A stretch of DNA of 64,000 nucleotides from Diploscapter coronatus (GCA_964036155.1 OZ038422.1:806001-870000); one strand, 5' to 3'; counted from the stretch's first letter, positions 11,401-23,816 are shown. Made by a program: numbers and translations. Notes: a model not told the origin generated them from the sequence alone.

Positions 11401-14400
11401 AACTTATCTTTCAAAACATTACGCTATCAGTTAGTTTGATCGAATTTGATGTTTTTTTCTGCTCGAAAATTAAAAAGGGGTACCCTTTCAAGATACTGAA
11501 CGCCTTCTGAACCAAACAAAATCTGAAGGAAGGGCTGGAAGGACGGCCTCTGCTCTCGGATGAATTTTTCTTTATCCCAGGAAATGACCTGAAAATAAAA
11601 ATAGGGAAAAATGATACCCAGACAAATTTTCTCTACGTATCAACTTCCTATAGAAGCACTTTGATTTGCGAAATCCCCCTTCTACAATTTTTTCAGTCTA
11701 AGTGTCTAGATCTGGAAAAAATAGAAAATTCGAATTTTTGACGTGAAATAGCTTATCTCAAAAGTTGTTTGAACTTTTCATATAAAGGTGGTAAAAAGTA
11801 AAAAATTACCCCAGTGCTCTCATTCCTCGAAAACCCGGTCCTGTAGTCGCCGAAAAGCATTACGTTCGCTCTCAGAAAAGTCCTCGACAAAGAATCTCCC
11901 ATGTCCAAAGAGCCCTTGAGTTGAGATTTCAGGTAGTTCGATACCTAAAGAATTACGGTAGTTAAATCGAAATAATTGGTGCAGTTGAATTGAGCTAATT
12001 ATCTCTCCTAATTGAATCATATAGTTAATTGGAATAAATTGAGTAAATATCTCACATAATTAAACACCTAATCCGGTTAATTAGAGTAACTAAGTTTAGA
12101 TAACTGAGAGCAATTCAATAAATTAATCAGGCAATTAAATCGGGTTAATTACTTCGATCGGCAAAGAAGCCAAGTCGTCGTGAGCGCTCGTGAAGGTCTT
12201 CTCCTCGAAATCGACCACCGCCACATCGCCAAGCTCCTTGATTTCCTAAAACTTCTAGACTTCGAAATTTTAAATTCAAAAATAAAATGTATAGGGAGTA
12301 TTACTATAGAAAATTTCAACATTTTGGACTCTTTGAAATAACTTTCGAAATTTCAATAGAAAAATGAAATCTACTAAGCAAATTCATCAAGATATAAAAC
12401 GTCGAGGGTATAATTTTCAAAAACTAGGGAAGAAATTAAAAATCCGCATACACTCGATTGCATGACTTGTTTTGGGACGCCGATCAAGAAAGGCATCGGC
12501 GCTTGGACCATTTCGAGGAGTCTATGAGGCAGCACGGGGATGAAAATGGACTGCCTGAAATAAATGTCAAAACTCTAATCCCCAAATTTGTGATTTTTGA
12601 ATTCATTTTCAGACTTCTCAAAAGAAGAAAAAAAGTCATATCCGCAGGCAGACTTGGGAAATTTCAAACCGCAAACAACCGCATGAAATGAGATAGCATG
12701 CCTAATCGAGAGAGAAAAAGATCATCTTTCTTTCCGTCTCTCAATAAGACATACTGTCTCTTTTCATGCGGTTGTCTGCGGTTCGAAATTTCCCAAGTCT
12801 GTCCGCAGGCATGAGTGAAATTTTGTTCCAAATTTGAGAAGTCTTTTAAGTTTCAAAAAAAAACTTACCAATACATAGGAAACAGAAGAGTCGCTGCTGC
12901 TTGAATACAGGAGCTTAATTGGCTAAGTCTTCGGCCCGTGAAAATGATTCTTCTCTCCTTTAAGAGACTGAAAATTATTTTCTAAATACCATATTGAAGA
13001 GTCAAAAATGGGGAGAGAAAGAAGCGAGCTTAGGGCAGTTTCTTTATCCTGCATTCTATTTACATTATTACATTTTCACATCCGCCCTTTTCTTATTTCT
13101 ATCTTGTTTCGTACTATTTTCAAAGTGATCAAAAAGTGCAAAATATAGCCCGTTCAGACGTTAGTTGCGCATTGCAACTTGTTCGAAACAGCATCGGAAA
13201 TTAAGAGAGCAAAATAAATGATGTAATCGCGTTCTTTCTTCATTTCTCATGTTATTTCGAGAGGGAGTTGCAAGTTGCAACTAACGTCTGAACGGACCCT
13301 GAGAGATTCGACATCTGACCTGGCGTAAAGAGCAAGCATCTGTCTCGGGTTAATTGCATTGTAGAACTCGAGCATGTATCGATCGTCCTTGAGCGTCGGC
13401 AGTTTTCTCAAATCCGGCACCACAATATCGAAAGGCTGAAAATTAGCATTTTATTATTCAGGCTTCTCAAAACGCGCGACCCGTAGAAAAATAGTATGAT
13501 ATATCGAGAGAGGAAAAGAACGTATTTTCTTTTTCTCTCTCGATAAGATATACCGTTTTTTTGCGGGTCGCGTTTTGGCAAATCTGTTATTATCTAAGAA
13601 GTTTATTTTTCAAAAATCTCGTTTTCTTCCATTTTTCCAGAGCGGTCGAAAATCGAAAAAGAAAAATCAGAAATTTGGAAATTTTCTTTTTAAGGTAAGT
13701 GTTTTGGCAACTACTAAATGACGGGTGCTATAGTTAGAGAGATAAACAAGATGAAATTTGAAAGAAATGGAAACGACACTCCTTCATTTAGTAGTTGCCG
13801 TTTTTAATTAAAAAAATTACATGTCTGCCCCCATAGCTCTCGAAATGGAGTTTGTCGCCGATGTTCGGAATGTCCGTGTGATAGATCCTCGTGAGCAGGC
13901 CGTCGAGATCCTCTTGACTCGCGTTGTTCATGATCAACGACAACTGGTTGAGGATCTTGTAGAAGATATTCGGCCAGTAGAAGCCACTAGAAACCATTTT
14001 TATTATTCGAAAGAAAAAACAGACTTGCAAATAAAAACCCGCACCCGTGGGTTGGGTGTCATTTTTAAAGGCGCGGGTGTTAAATTTTGACAAAAGTTGC
14101 AAGTCTGGAAAAAGATGACGATTTCCTCACCTGAGCATGCAAAGACAGGTATTCGACCTTGGAGTGTATCTAACGAATCCGAAAGTGTACTGGGAGTTCT
14201 GGTCTGTCAGGACGAAACAGAACATTTGCACCGCATCCGATTCGCTGCAAAAATAAAATTTTCAAAACTTAAAAGAAATTAAAAAACGCTGAAGTTTCAT
14301 ATTTTTCAAGAAATACATGTTAAACACACCTTTCATCTAAAAAGGAAATTCTTTATAATTTGAATTTTTGCGAAAATCAAATCACCTTTTCTTGGTTTTA

Positions 14401-14999
14401 TTCCTTCATTTGAAACAAAATATCCTAAGAAAATAACTAAAAAAAACTAACGTGGACATATCGCAAGGGAAGGAGAACTGCCTAGCGCTTTTGAGGAAGG
14501 ACTCGTCGTTGTAGTCCTCGGGGTACTTCGACAGAATCACGGGCAGGTCGTCGAGCGAAGAAGGCGCGCCGATCTCACAGAACACATCGAACAGCGTCGC
14601 GACGTCGGACCTGCAAATCCAAAATTTGAATATCTTAAGAAATGTTTTTCTTTTCTAAATTTTTATTCGAAAACTATGCTTCATAACCGATAACCTGGAA
14701 ATCACAAGACCACGAGACACAGAGACATTGAGAAATAGTAGGGAAAAAGAAGACCTATAATTTCATGTTCCTACACTAACTCTATACTATCCCGCCTATG
14801 CCTCATGTCTCGTGATCTCGTAATTTTCAACTATAGTTTTCATGACCTTTAAATGACAAGAACATCACCTTCATTTTCATATATAATCTCTATATTTTCA
14901 GAAAACTTTCACTTTTCCATAAAAAAATCATGTTTATTTCAAGAAATTTGATCTCCCCAACCTGTGCCGAGAAGAAATGACCATGGTGCTAGCACTCAT
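8447..14999 (-). CDS. rme-4: DENN-domain protein, connecdenn/RME-4-like
   Basis: About 18 exons give a protein of roughly 620 residues that follows the DENND1 (connecdenn) plan. This family is a guanine-nucleotide exchange factor for Rab35 that acts on clathrin-coated endocytic vesicles. Start MSASTMVISSRH joins in phase to SDVATLFDVFCEIGAP, then YPEDYNDESF and FSFPCDM (uDENN). The core DENN follows as MFCFVLTDQNSQYTFGF, ERRIIFTGRRLSQL, LLFPMYW and SIFIPVLPHRLLEM, then APMPFLIGVP. The tail after the dDENN region is low in structure and carries a clathrin-box-like LIDFD and, in the last exon, an AP2-binding DPF motif, ending PPKPPPRPQQWEKFD. The N-terminal start follows the first in-frame ATG. 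Introns carry at least six hairpin elements. emre-1 lies 712 bp upstream on the same strand. Confidence 0.9.
8969..9115. repeat. hairpin element, family H8
   Basis: The left end reads ATTGGCGAGAAAATTGATATTCA; the right end, reverse-complemented, reads AATTGGGAGAAAATGCG before TTGATATTCA. It is intronic in the rme-4-like gene. The interior (GTCGCGTCGAAGAGAAACGA) matches the copy at 17872. Confidence 0.75.
9680..9775. repeat. hairpin element, family H9
   Basis: The left end GCAGACCCTAGGGAGGACTA mirrors the right end TCTCCCTAGGTCTGC. The ATCGTCAG internal motif is shared with the copies at 2878, 33480 and 44831. It is intronic in the rme-4-like gene. Confidence 0.65.
10838..10973. repeat. hairpin, single copy
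   Basis: Arms ATGCCTAAATCTGGGAGG and CCTCCCAGATTTGGATAT. The interior carries the recurring GAGAAATAGC motif. It is intronic in the rme-4-like gene. Confidence 0.7.
12642..12812. repeat. long-armed hairpin, single copy
   Basis: Terminal inverted repeats of about 47 bp, beginning CCGCAGGCAGACTTGGGAAA on the left and GCCTGCGGACAGACTTGGGA when the right end is reverse-complemented. The arms run through an AACCGCAAACAACCGCATGAAA segment with few mismatches. Intronic in the rme-4-like gene. Confidence 0.85.
13150..13296. repeat. hairpin, single copy
   Basis: Arms CGTTCAGACGTTAGTTGCGC and, from the right, CCGTTCAGACGTTAGTTGCA. It lies in the rme-4-like gene intron between the exons for YARQ and SLKERR. 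Confidence 0.75.
13461..13582. repeat. hairpin element, family H6
   Basis: Left arm GGCTTCTCAAAACGCGCGACC; right arm GCGGGTCGCGTTTTGGC. Inner arms are TATCGAGAG and CTCTCGATA. The ends match the element at 43236 in the DNase II array. Confidence 0.75.
13706..13799. repeat. hairpin element, family H2
   Basis: Arms GGCAACTACTAAATGACGG and TTCATTTAGTAGTTGCC. It resembles the copies at 31706 and 35997, including the TATAGTTAGAGA(GA)TAAAC interior. Intronic in the rme-4-like gene. Confidence 0.75.
14688..14834. repeat. hairpin element, family H1 (divergent)
   Basis: Left end ATAACCTGGAAATCACAAGA; right end reverse-complemented ATAGTTGAAAATTACGAGAT. The interior GAGAAATAGTAGGGAAAAAG matches the H1 core. 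Intronic in the rme-4-like gene. Confidence 0.6.
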
Positions 15000-15710
15000 T
15001 TTTGGCGTCGTGAAGCCTCAGAATCCTCAATTTGACGTCGGTTCCCGAACTCAGAAGTCTCGGCGATGGTTCAGATGACCAGGTGCATCTGGAGACAGGA
15101 TTTTAAAATAAAATCTCGTGAAAATAAACTTGAAGAAAAATAACGATTTTTAACGAGAAATCAAGAAATTCGTGGTGTGAAACAAAGTGTTGTAATGATT
15201 CAGAGGACCTTGAAGATGATTAGATGATTCTAGAAATTTACGAAATCAAAATAAGCGAATCTCAACGAGAAGTCGGCGACAAGTTCGCGAATCACATTTT
15301 TCGAAGTACGCGATTTACACATTTGCGTACACTGTAAACACAGGGCTAAAGTGTTGAAAGAAACGGCGAATTAATGCTGGAACACTTATTTCAGGGCATT
15401 TCATGAAATTTTTCTAGGTCTAGGATTAGGTGAACTTACATTGTGGCAAAACTGTAATCAACACATCAAAGGCACAAAATTTAATATAAATAAAAAATTT
15501 ACTTCGAAAAATATCGATATTTAAACATCTTATCTACAATTCATCATAAATACATTGTCACAGCTCGCAAAATAATTATGCAAAATGTAAAATACCCATA
15601 AAATTTGGCAAAACATGGCTTTCAAAGATACTTGTCTACATCTCTTAAAATTTACAGAATTCCTCAAACTGGACTATTTCAGGGAAAATGCTTGATAATA
15701 CTTGGATGAT
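15000..15710. other. interval between emre-1 and rme-4-like genes
   Basis: About 700 bp separating two same-strand genes. A pyrimidine stretch ending in CAG near 15090-15100 (read on the minus strand) could be a 5' UTR or trans-splice acceptor for the rme-4-like gene, but that is inference. No hairpin element or further gene was seen. Confidence 0.4.
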
Positions 15711-16023
15711 TCAGTCATCGTCATCGTCGTCGCTATGAGTGAAGATGTTGTTCTTTTCTAAATAAATGGCCGTCACGTTCGCAATCGCTGCGCCGAGGGA
15801 TATTCCAAACGTGGTGACGACGAACAGCTGAAAGTAAAATTTAAACTCCTTTCAAAACTCTTTCCCCTACTTTAAATAATTTTATCCTATCCTGTAAAGG
15901 CTCATTGTTGACTTTTCCTCTCAAACTATTCGAAAGCGGAGGCGATTTTAGCTCATTCCGCAAATGTTGCACTCCTTGAAAGGCCAACTTCATAATACTC
16001 TTGCCAGCCGCTTGGAAACTCAT
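15711..16023 (-). CDS. emre-1: essential MCU regulator (EMRE)-like protein
   Basis: Two exons (15871-16023 and 15711-15827) split by a 43-nt intron encode about 89 residues. EMRE is a single-pass inner mitochondrial membrane protein that couples the calcium uniporter pore to its MICU gatekeepers. The N-terminus from MSFQAAGKSIMKLAFQG is basic and lacks acidic residues, fitting a mitochondrial targeting sequence. The membrane span LFVVTTFGISLGAAIANVTA carries a small-xxx-small GISLG pattern, followed by IYLEKNNIF and a C-terminal run of six aspartates before the stop. The last two traits are the hallmark of EMRE proteins. The ATG chosen is the first in the exon with a natural targeting sequence; a frame extends upstream but looks intronic. 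It lies 712 bp upstream of the rme-4-like gene on the same strand, so an operon is possible. Confidence 0.82.
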
Positions 16024-16039
16024 CTGGTCCACGAAATTC

Positions 16040-18117
16040 CTGAAATATTGAAAATCAAAAACCACTCGATAATTTTTCATTGTTCGGTTTTAAAAGGCGT
16101 CATGTGGGAGATGTATAATCATCAACTTATTTTAGGCGGAGCCTTGCAGAAGTTATCAGTTTGACTTCAAAAACTAAACTCTAACTGATTCCACGATTCG
16201 ATTTTTCAGCGGAGCAAACACTTGAAATCAAAGCAAGATAAAACGTGACTGATAAACCGAAAAGAAATGAGCAAATATTTATGAAAATTTTGCGGAAAAT
16301 TGCCGAAAATTCGATGCCGAAATTGCGTGAAGTCGATATTTTACACAGCCGCTCGCAGACCGCAGTATTTTGTTGCTGGCTAGGAAAGCGAAACAAAAAG
16401 GCTGTCTATCGATTTTTTCTCCACCTGCGTGCATGACTTGGGGCATAAGATTGATACATATCTAGGCCTACTTTATTTACTTAGTTTTTATTTATATGCA
16501 TTTTCCTGTAAATTTCATACCTCCTTTTGATTCAAAATGATTTATTAAAACCAAATTTTCAATTTAAAAAATCGAATTCAAATTGCCTGGAGAATATGTG
16601 TGATGATTTGTAACTAGGAATAGTGTCAAGACAGCCCTGCATTGAAGTGAAGTTTTGAATGAGGCATCATTTTTTCGTTCATGAATATTCAAAGAGATGG
16701 GAAAAATAACGCCTCTTCAAGTCGAAATCTTCTAAAGTAGAGTGAAGAAGAGTGTTTGGTTCCAGTAACATTTCAGAGAGTGTACGCGTTTAGAGAGACA
16801 AAAGGGGTGAAACTCGCATCAATAAAACATGAAAAAAGTCGAAAATAGGCGGAGGATTTTTATTACAAAACTCGCTTTTATCACCACCTATTTTCTTACA
16901 CAAAATATCTTATTTCGATTACCGGACTGGTATACATGTATTCAGTTGACAAATATACTCGGGAAAAAACGGACCACGTTTCAGTAGAAGAAAAAATGGA
17001 GGAATTGAAAACATTCCAGAACCCGTGTCAAACCCCCTCTCAGGTCAAGTTAACCTCAGGCCAGGTTAACTCTGTCTTTCTCTCTCAAAATGCAGAGAAG
17101 ATCGAGTTAATTAGACTAGTTAGCCTGAAGTCAAATTGGGAGTTTAATACGAGCCCAGAATACACATGGAAATTCCGGGCCTACAATAAATTGTATATGA
17201 AGATGGACACATGGATTTTCAAGATATTTTCCCCATCTCATATATTGTAACCCGAATTCAGTAAATAGTTGAGAAGGAGAAGTTAATGGTTGGAGATTAT
17301 CGTAATTGCGCTCATGTACCGTATTTTGTATGTATAAATGAGTGTTTACGAAACAAAATATATAATGAAGAGCCAGATATGTATAGAAAAGAATGTGTTA
17401 CAACAATTAACATGTAGTATATATCAATTGCAAGTGTAAATCTATGGGGCCGTAAACGTATGTGTGCTTTCGAATAGCGATACTGAACCTGAACTAATCT
17501 AGCTGATAGGATTTTCGCAAACAATATATCATATAGTCTAGGGATATATGGAGGAAGCAAATGCAGCACGTAATATAATTCGTATATGGCTCGTCTAAAA
17601 ACTCAATTGTATGTACCTGAATTGCGCGAAACAACAACACATATTACACTTAATCAGAACTAGAGAGCCATTAACAAAACTCAAACTCAAAATTCAAAAT
17701 TCAAAGTTGTTAGGGATAAAGACGAAATGTATGTATATGAGGACAAATCTTGAAGATACGAAACACCTCTATTCAAAATTATTTCAAAGTCTTCAAGATT
17801 TCGAAAATGCGATGTAACAGAAAATGAATATAGAGAACCGGGAATTGCTGGAGACATGACGAATTACGTTATCGCTGATTGGAGAGCAAAGTCGATATTC
17901 ATGCAGTAATTAGAAATCGAACTTGGACGCGAACTAATGAGTCGCGTAGAAGAGAAACGAGACGAATATCGTCATTTTTGAACATCAACGCGCTCTCTCC
18001 CAATCAATCATAATTTTGTCGGACCGGTAACGTCGTTTGTATCGATTTCAAAACGCGGCGAATATCACTATGGAAGGCTATAAATTTAGCTGAAGATGAT
18101 ATCCGAGGATCCAAATT
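16040..18117. other. intergenic, no gene recognised
   Basis: Roughly 2 kb with short open frames on both strands but no protein motif or phased exon chain. It contains the H8 element at 17872-18011. The interval 16936-17250 is open on the plus strand, but its translation has no recognisable feature. Confidence 0.45.
17872..18011. repeat. hairpin element, family H8
   Basis: Left end CGCTGATTGGAGAGCAAAGT then CGATATTCA; right end TGAACATCAACGCGCTCTCTCCCAATCA. It shares the GTCGCGTAGAAGAGAAACGA interior with the copy at 8969. Confidence 0.75.
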
Positions 18118-19999
18118 TCAGAATCGCATCTGGAGCGCCGGCTCGCTGTCCTGAATCGGCTCGCAGAGTCGTCGATACAGGTCGACTCGTTGCTGCGCGG
18201 TCATCGACGTGTTCACGAATAAGGGACGATCCACGGGAACTCGGTCTGAAACTACGAACTTCGTCCTCCAGCAGTTACTAAATAACGACCTGACGAGCCC
18301 TATCTCTATAGCTAGAAGAGGGTAGGGAAAGTAGAATAGGGCGAAATAGTGTGGGAAAAGAAAGAGGTCGTCAGATCGCCATATATGTAGCTGTTGCCAT
18401 TTCATCGCCCAAATTCGCATATGTTTTGATTTGAAATTCAATGCACTTCTTTTTTATTAAAAAGGATTTCAATATCCCAAGATTTTTGCAATTTTTGTCT
18501 ATCTTAAAGTTGAGATGGCATCCTGCGGAGAATGATAATAAAACTCGTGCTCAGAATGTGTTTGGACGCGTATGTAGTTTGATCGGAGAAATGACGCATC
18601 GAAATGAATATTGCGGTTTTTGTAGTGATCGAAATAGCGCCTGATGTAATGAGAATTATTGTAAAATGGTCGCTTTTAAGAGTACCTATCATCATACGAG
18701 TAGAGATTTTACAAATGCACTTTCTGCTAAAACCGTGCATTGCACATATTTTTGTTACTGTGAGAGGGAGAAAGAATCGTTGCACTTTCTGCGCTATTTC
18801 TGCTTTTTTACTCGTACTTTCTGAAAGCACAACACAGAGGCCGCCAAGATGCTGCATCCGAAATGGTGGAAATGAAGACCATGAATGAATCAGCGCGAAA
18901 TGAAATGAGTTTTTTTTTCATTTTTGGAAGAGGAATTTATGAATCAGGCTCGTCCCCATTTTCTGCAGGTTGAAAAGATTTTGATCACGAGTGCATCGAA
19001 ACACAAGAGCAATGATGAAATGAAATGAGACTATTTTTAGAAATATCGTAATATTTTGCACCAGGATTTGCTAGGTGTTTTTAAGTCTGTGTGCTTACCT
19101 TGACTAGAAGAACCAAATCCACCGAAATTCGTGTTCATAGACGCACTCTGAAAAAGAATATCAGATTACACATTTCATCTTCGGTTTTGGATCATGAAAT
19201 TCAATAATTAAATTTCCGGTCACCACTCGTAATTTTAGATTTCTCGAATCTTGTTCAAAGATTTGCAAGAACTCTGCAGAATGCGAAATCTACAATTACT
19301 ACTCAGAGTTCGTTCAAAACTCAAACGTCTCAAAATTCCCCAGCTAAAATTAAATGCGATTATCCAATTTACAACAACCCCTTCGGAAGAGGCGAGTGTG
19401 TTCGCCACAAATTTAATTCGACTTTTTTCTGACTGAACATTTTCGAAAGAGTTGAAAAAATGTACATTCCTGCCTAATTTACTGCATTTGGGCGCGAAAT
19501 TCTAGTGACTTTGAGCGGAAAATTCGTCTCGTTTCATCGGAAATTTGCGCGAGCGAGCGTTTTTCCGCGGGTTCCTTTCTGCGTCCGCATCGAATTGAAT
19601 TTTTTAGCTCAAGGCCGTTATTTTACACGCCGAAAACTGACAAGATTGCGTAAGAACACTCACGCGGAGTTTAACCCTTGGAATTTGAACTGACAAATCG
19701 TGAAGAATCCATCAAAATCACCAAATAAAATTGAAAGATAACCGGATTTAGGGATATTTTTTAAACTCTTACATCATTCATTTGTATGTTCATCGAGTTG
19801 TTCATGCCCAGAGGTTGCATCGAGTTTCGGAGGCATTCAGCGGTCAGCATTTTGTTCTCTTGGCCTAAAAGTATTCATATTTTTCAACTTTATCCACCAA
19901 ATAATAGAGGTACCTGACTCGTTCGAAGTTGATGAAGAGCAAGGAAATGTGCGAGGTGGCGTCTTGAAATAGAGATTTATAGAGTGTGCGCGTGAAAAT
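18118..19999 (-). CDS. 3' part of an unrecognised protein-coding gene
   Basis: Four exons join with consistent phases (1, 0, 1): FSRAHSINLYFKTPPRTFP with a serine-rich end; GQENKMLTAECLRNSMQPLG then MNNSMNIQMND; SASMNTNFGGFGSSSQ; and a last exon DRVPVDRPLFVNTSMT ... LYRRLCEPIQDSEPALQMRF before the stop. The coherent phases and clean acceptor and donor sites argue it is real. The composition (Met, Asn, Ser rich) suggests a regulatory or low-complexity protein; no family was recognised. The 5' end is not certain. A candidate first exon starting MFWVSRP, with a GTAAGT donor in the matching phase 2, lies at about 26548-26569, which would imply an intron of about 6.5 kb. A hairpin lies in the intron at 18291. 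Confidence 0.6.
18291..18380. repeat. hairpin, single copy (imperfect)
   Basis: Left AACGACCTGACGAGCC; right end reverse-complemented GGCGATCTGACGACC. It contains a good match to the recurring core GAAATAGTGTGGGAAAAGAA. Intronic in the unrecognised gene. Confidence 0.55.
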
Positions 20000-22900
20000 C
20001 TGAAAATTGAAACGTTTAGCTAAAAAAATTTGGATACAGTTTGACGAGAAATGATTCGAACGAAACGTTTTATAACGATGATCTCGATGATACAATGTGA
20101 TATTGCTGATCCCATATGATTTATGTTGTGTTTCTCGGATAAAAACGGAAAGTGCAGGGAAATATTGCTCGAATTAGAGAGAGACGAGGAAGAGCAACAG
20201 CGAAAATCGCTAGATCAAAGGGGAAACATGAAATGAGCTCTTGGCATGCTGCCAATACCAGGAAAATGGCACACGTGCGTGTTCGGGATGGGAGGGAAGG
20301 GTGAAATTAAAAACGAGAAGATCGAGGAATTAGAGAGGGGAGAGAATGTGAAAAACAGCCAGAAAAACGAGGCAGAAATTAGGCAAGTACAGCTCAATTC
20401 TCCCGCCCAGACTTGCGAAATCATTGCGCACGCATGGGGGTATAATTAATCTTGCCAATCCACAAACTCTACGCTCGATTTTCGAAATTCACTTCCAAGC
20501 ATATAGAACAATTTCACCATTCTTATTTTATCATGGGCATAACATCATTCGACGTGTGCCTTGCGAACTTGCAAAAAGAAAACAAAACATTTCAGTCTTT
20601 GCGATATCCATCGCATAAAGACCGCTTTTTCCGATGCCCTGCTCACAAGAAAACTGTTGGTTGAATCACACGATTTGGCGCAAATTTCAAACATATGCTT
20701 CCATTTCCTCATTCGTTGAAGTCGCGCTTTTTGCTTTCATTATTTAAATGTCGCTGAAAAGTTGAAATTTTCGCGGTTAAAACATTGCGCAAGCCAAGGT
20801 ATTGTTGAGCAGAAATTAATCATTGTCTTGTGCGAGCACTCGCTCGCTGCTAGAAATGAGTATTATTATGTATGAATGAGTCTATACGTATAAAGGTTTT
20901 CATAACGGAGCTCGACGACTACGAAGGGGGCATCATTTTCCACAACATGTCTGTCTGCGGAGAGTAGCCTTTAAATAGCCAACTAAAGTGATATTGATGA
21001 GAGATAAGGCGGAGCGTGGAGAGACAAAAGAGGCTGGCCGGACTTTCGGAAAGAAGATAGCCACTTCTATTAGTTTCGTATACAATTCTCCAAAAATAGG
21101 CAACACCCCTGTGTGTCTACGGCAAAATTAGCGAAGGAGTGTGGAATCTGAAGAGCGTGTAGAATGGGAAACATGCCTGAGGCATTCAAATAAGGAAATG
21201 AGCGAAGCTTTAGTAGGATTTAGCGTTCCAAGTGGCTATTTCGCCGAATGTTAACTGGTTGACTTGTATATATGAGTTGGAGATAGAATCTTGAACCTCA
21301 AAACTTACTAATATCGTTGTATGACTAACATAGAAAATTGTACTTCATGAGAAAGAAACGCTGAAAAATTCAGAAATTAAAGTCCACTGGAAAAGATCTT
21401 TAATAGGAGGAAGCGAAATTTGAGACGTTCACCTTTTTCTGTCCCCGACTTGCTCATTTTCATAATTACCCTCCATAAGTGAAAGTCTTCTACCGCTGCA
21501 ATTTCAAAAACCCGTCTTTATCTACCCACTTAAAAATATCTCGAAAGTTTACTCAAAAGTGATATATTACAGACCTACTGAAGAAAACCCGCGCATCATC
21601 AATCATACATAGCGAATCACGCCATAAAAACGCCGTCGTGATTCAAAATAAACATTAGAATTTTTTGCCGACTTTGATAAAAGTGATTGTTCTACGAGAA
21701 AAATGCCATGTGACATTGAGTTTATCGCTAGGCGATTTTGGCTGTAATTCATCAATTTTCGGCGCTGAACGGAAGAACTGAAAATTGTCGTTGTTTCGTC
21801 CTTGCAAGTTGGGAGGAGTGATATGTTTCTTCTGCGCGGCGTTTCTCGAGAGTCATTTATCAATTTATCACTGACGATTAGAGGAGGGAACACGGATAAA
21901 AACGCGATGATAACGCACGACAAATTGTTCAAAGTCAGCAATATCTGTTTTGGACAGGAACTTATCAAAGAAATTCGACATTTTGAAAACACGTACAACA
22001 TAAAATCAAACAACCATTTGAAAAGTAATTTAAGACCGAAAGAGAAAACATATATCCTAAGGCCCAGTGTGGCTCTACGCAATATGCTCAGAAAGCGCAT
22101 TGAATAGCCGAAGCGAAGGCGAAAAGAGGAAAAGGAAAGCGGCAGCAAAAAAACCAAGCCTGGGGGTTGGAATAAGGAAAAAACGGCTATGTGGGCCCAC
22201 AAATATTTCCCATTTTCTCTATGCCCTTTTTTGGATTGCGAAATACCACGCAAAAATGGAGTGCGCGAGAAGGAGAATGGGCAGTGTGGACGGATAGAGA
22301 TATCCTGAATGAGAAAGAGGACAGGTGAGGGACGCAGAGCGACGGAGGGAAGGGGATGATTGAATGGCATGGAAAAATCGGCATAAACAAGAGTGCAGAG
22401 CTGCACACGACTTGCGGAATGAAACAAACAAAATAGAGATAAGCGGGAGAATTACAGAGCGGTTAGTTAGAGTGCATGAAAATAGCATGGCCCTCGGGCA
22501 GAGACAGAGACGCAGAACGAATTGCCTAGAAGGGAACTCTATTTTTTTGCTATGTGCCCAAGGCGGGGCGCATTCGGCGAGAGAGCATCGAGCGAGGAGC
22601 GTGAAAACATAGATGCAAAAACACATGTGAGCTCGTGCTCTTTGAAAAAGATATTGGGAACATGAGAGATCGCAGGCTGGCAGAGAACCGAAAGCCCAGA
22701 GGGCAGAGGGGCGGAGCGGTGGCAGCAGCAACTTTCGAAAAGGGACCACGCGTGCGATGAAAAACGAGTCATCTCTCCCCCCTTCTTACAGGCCTCTCTC
22801 CAAATCTCATTATATCTCTCCGCGGATTTTTTTCTGGGGTTCTCTCATTTTTTTGTCTATTTCCACGTTTCCTCTGGCTCGAGAGAGATGAACTGTGGTG

Positions 22901-23223
22901 TGCCCTCTAATTGCAAAACAATCCCAAAATATGATCCGAGTCGCAAAAAATTCGAAAATCCCGGCGGTGGCTAAAAACCTACCGGATAAAGTTGCAAATC
23001 TCCAAAAATTTCATCCAAAATATTTGCCCGCAAAAATTTTAGTCAAGTAAATATTTTTACCATTCAGTCTCGACTTGAAAGAATTATATCCTAGCATAAA
23101 ACCATGAAAGGATTATCTTTTTCTATGGGCTCTTCGGATTACCTAGAGAGTCTAAATGCTCGAAGTTCTATGCTCTGAATTGAATCATGAGATCATAGCT
23201 ATTTTATTCAGTGTGGTTAATCA

Positions 23224-23242
23224 GAAGAAGAAGAAGAAGAAC
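23224..23242. repeat. AAG microsatellite
   Basis: Six AGA/AAG units in a row in gene-poor DNA. Confidence 0.8.
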
Positions 23243-23816
23243 ACGAAGTAGTGGTAAATATTTTTAGCATGAATGTCTGAATAGAAAGCAACACGGCTAG
23301 GAAACAGGAAGTAAATTCGTTCATAGAATCGAAGATGCATTAAATTATATGAGCTCTCGTTCACAGATATGCGAACATAAAAAAAAAAAACTAGAAATAA
23401 TTACATCTAATGAACCTACACTTCCATAAAACTTATTTCGCAAAACAAAATTAAAGTAATTCAAGAGAACTTCAAAATTCTTCAAATTTTGCAGCCTCCG
23501 ACTAACGTCAAAATAAAAAATCAAGGCGCTTTTGAGACTTTGGCTTTCGGCGTTATGAATTATCGATGATTCTTTCTTCCAAATGAGCTGGGTTTGAAAG
23601 TTTGACAGCCCAAAAAGCAGTCGGGGAGGCGACTTTGACTCCAGACACTAATAAATACAGATGTTTTGAAGCTCAGAGTCAGGAAAGTACGAATAAAAAA
23701 TATGCTCATGAAAGTTTAATTTATCAGAGCGCGCTTGAATTAGTACACATCTAAAAATGTTCCTTCATGTGAGCGAGTTCATACATAATTCATGTTCGAA
23801 TTAAAATTACCTTTCT

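Noticed and set aside
16936..17250. 104-codon plus-strand ORF
   Set aside because: No motif, no splice context, and lies in intergenic AT-rich DNA.
21603..22427. 274-codon minus-strand ORF as a gene
   Set aside because: No motif or family, low-complexity composition, and frames open in several phases because the strand is CT-rich. Kept only as a finding about strand skew.
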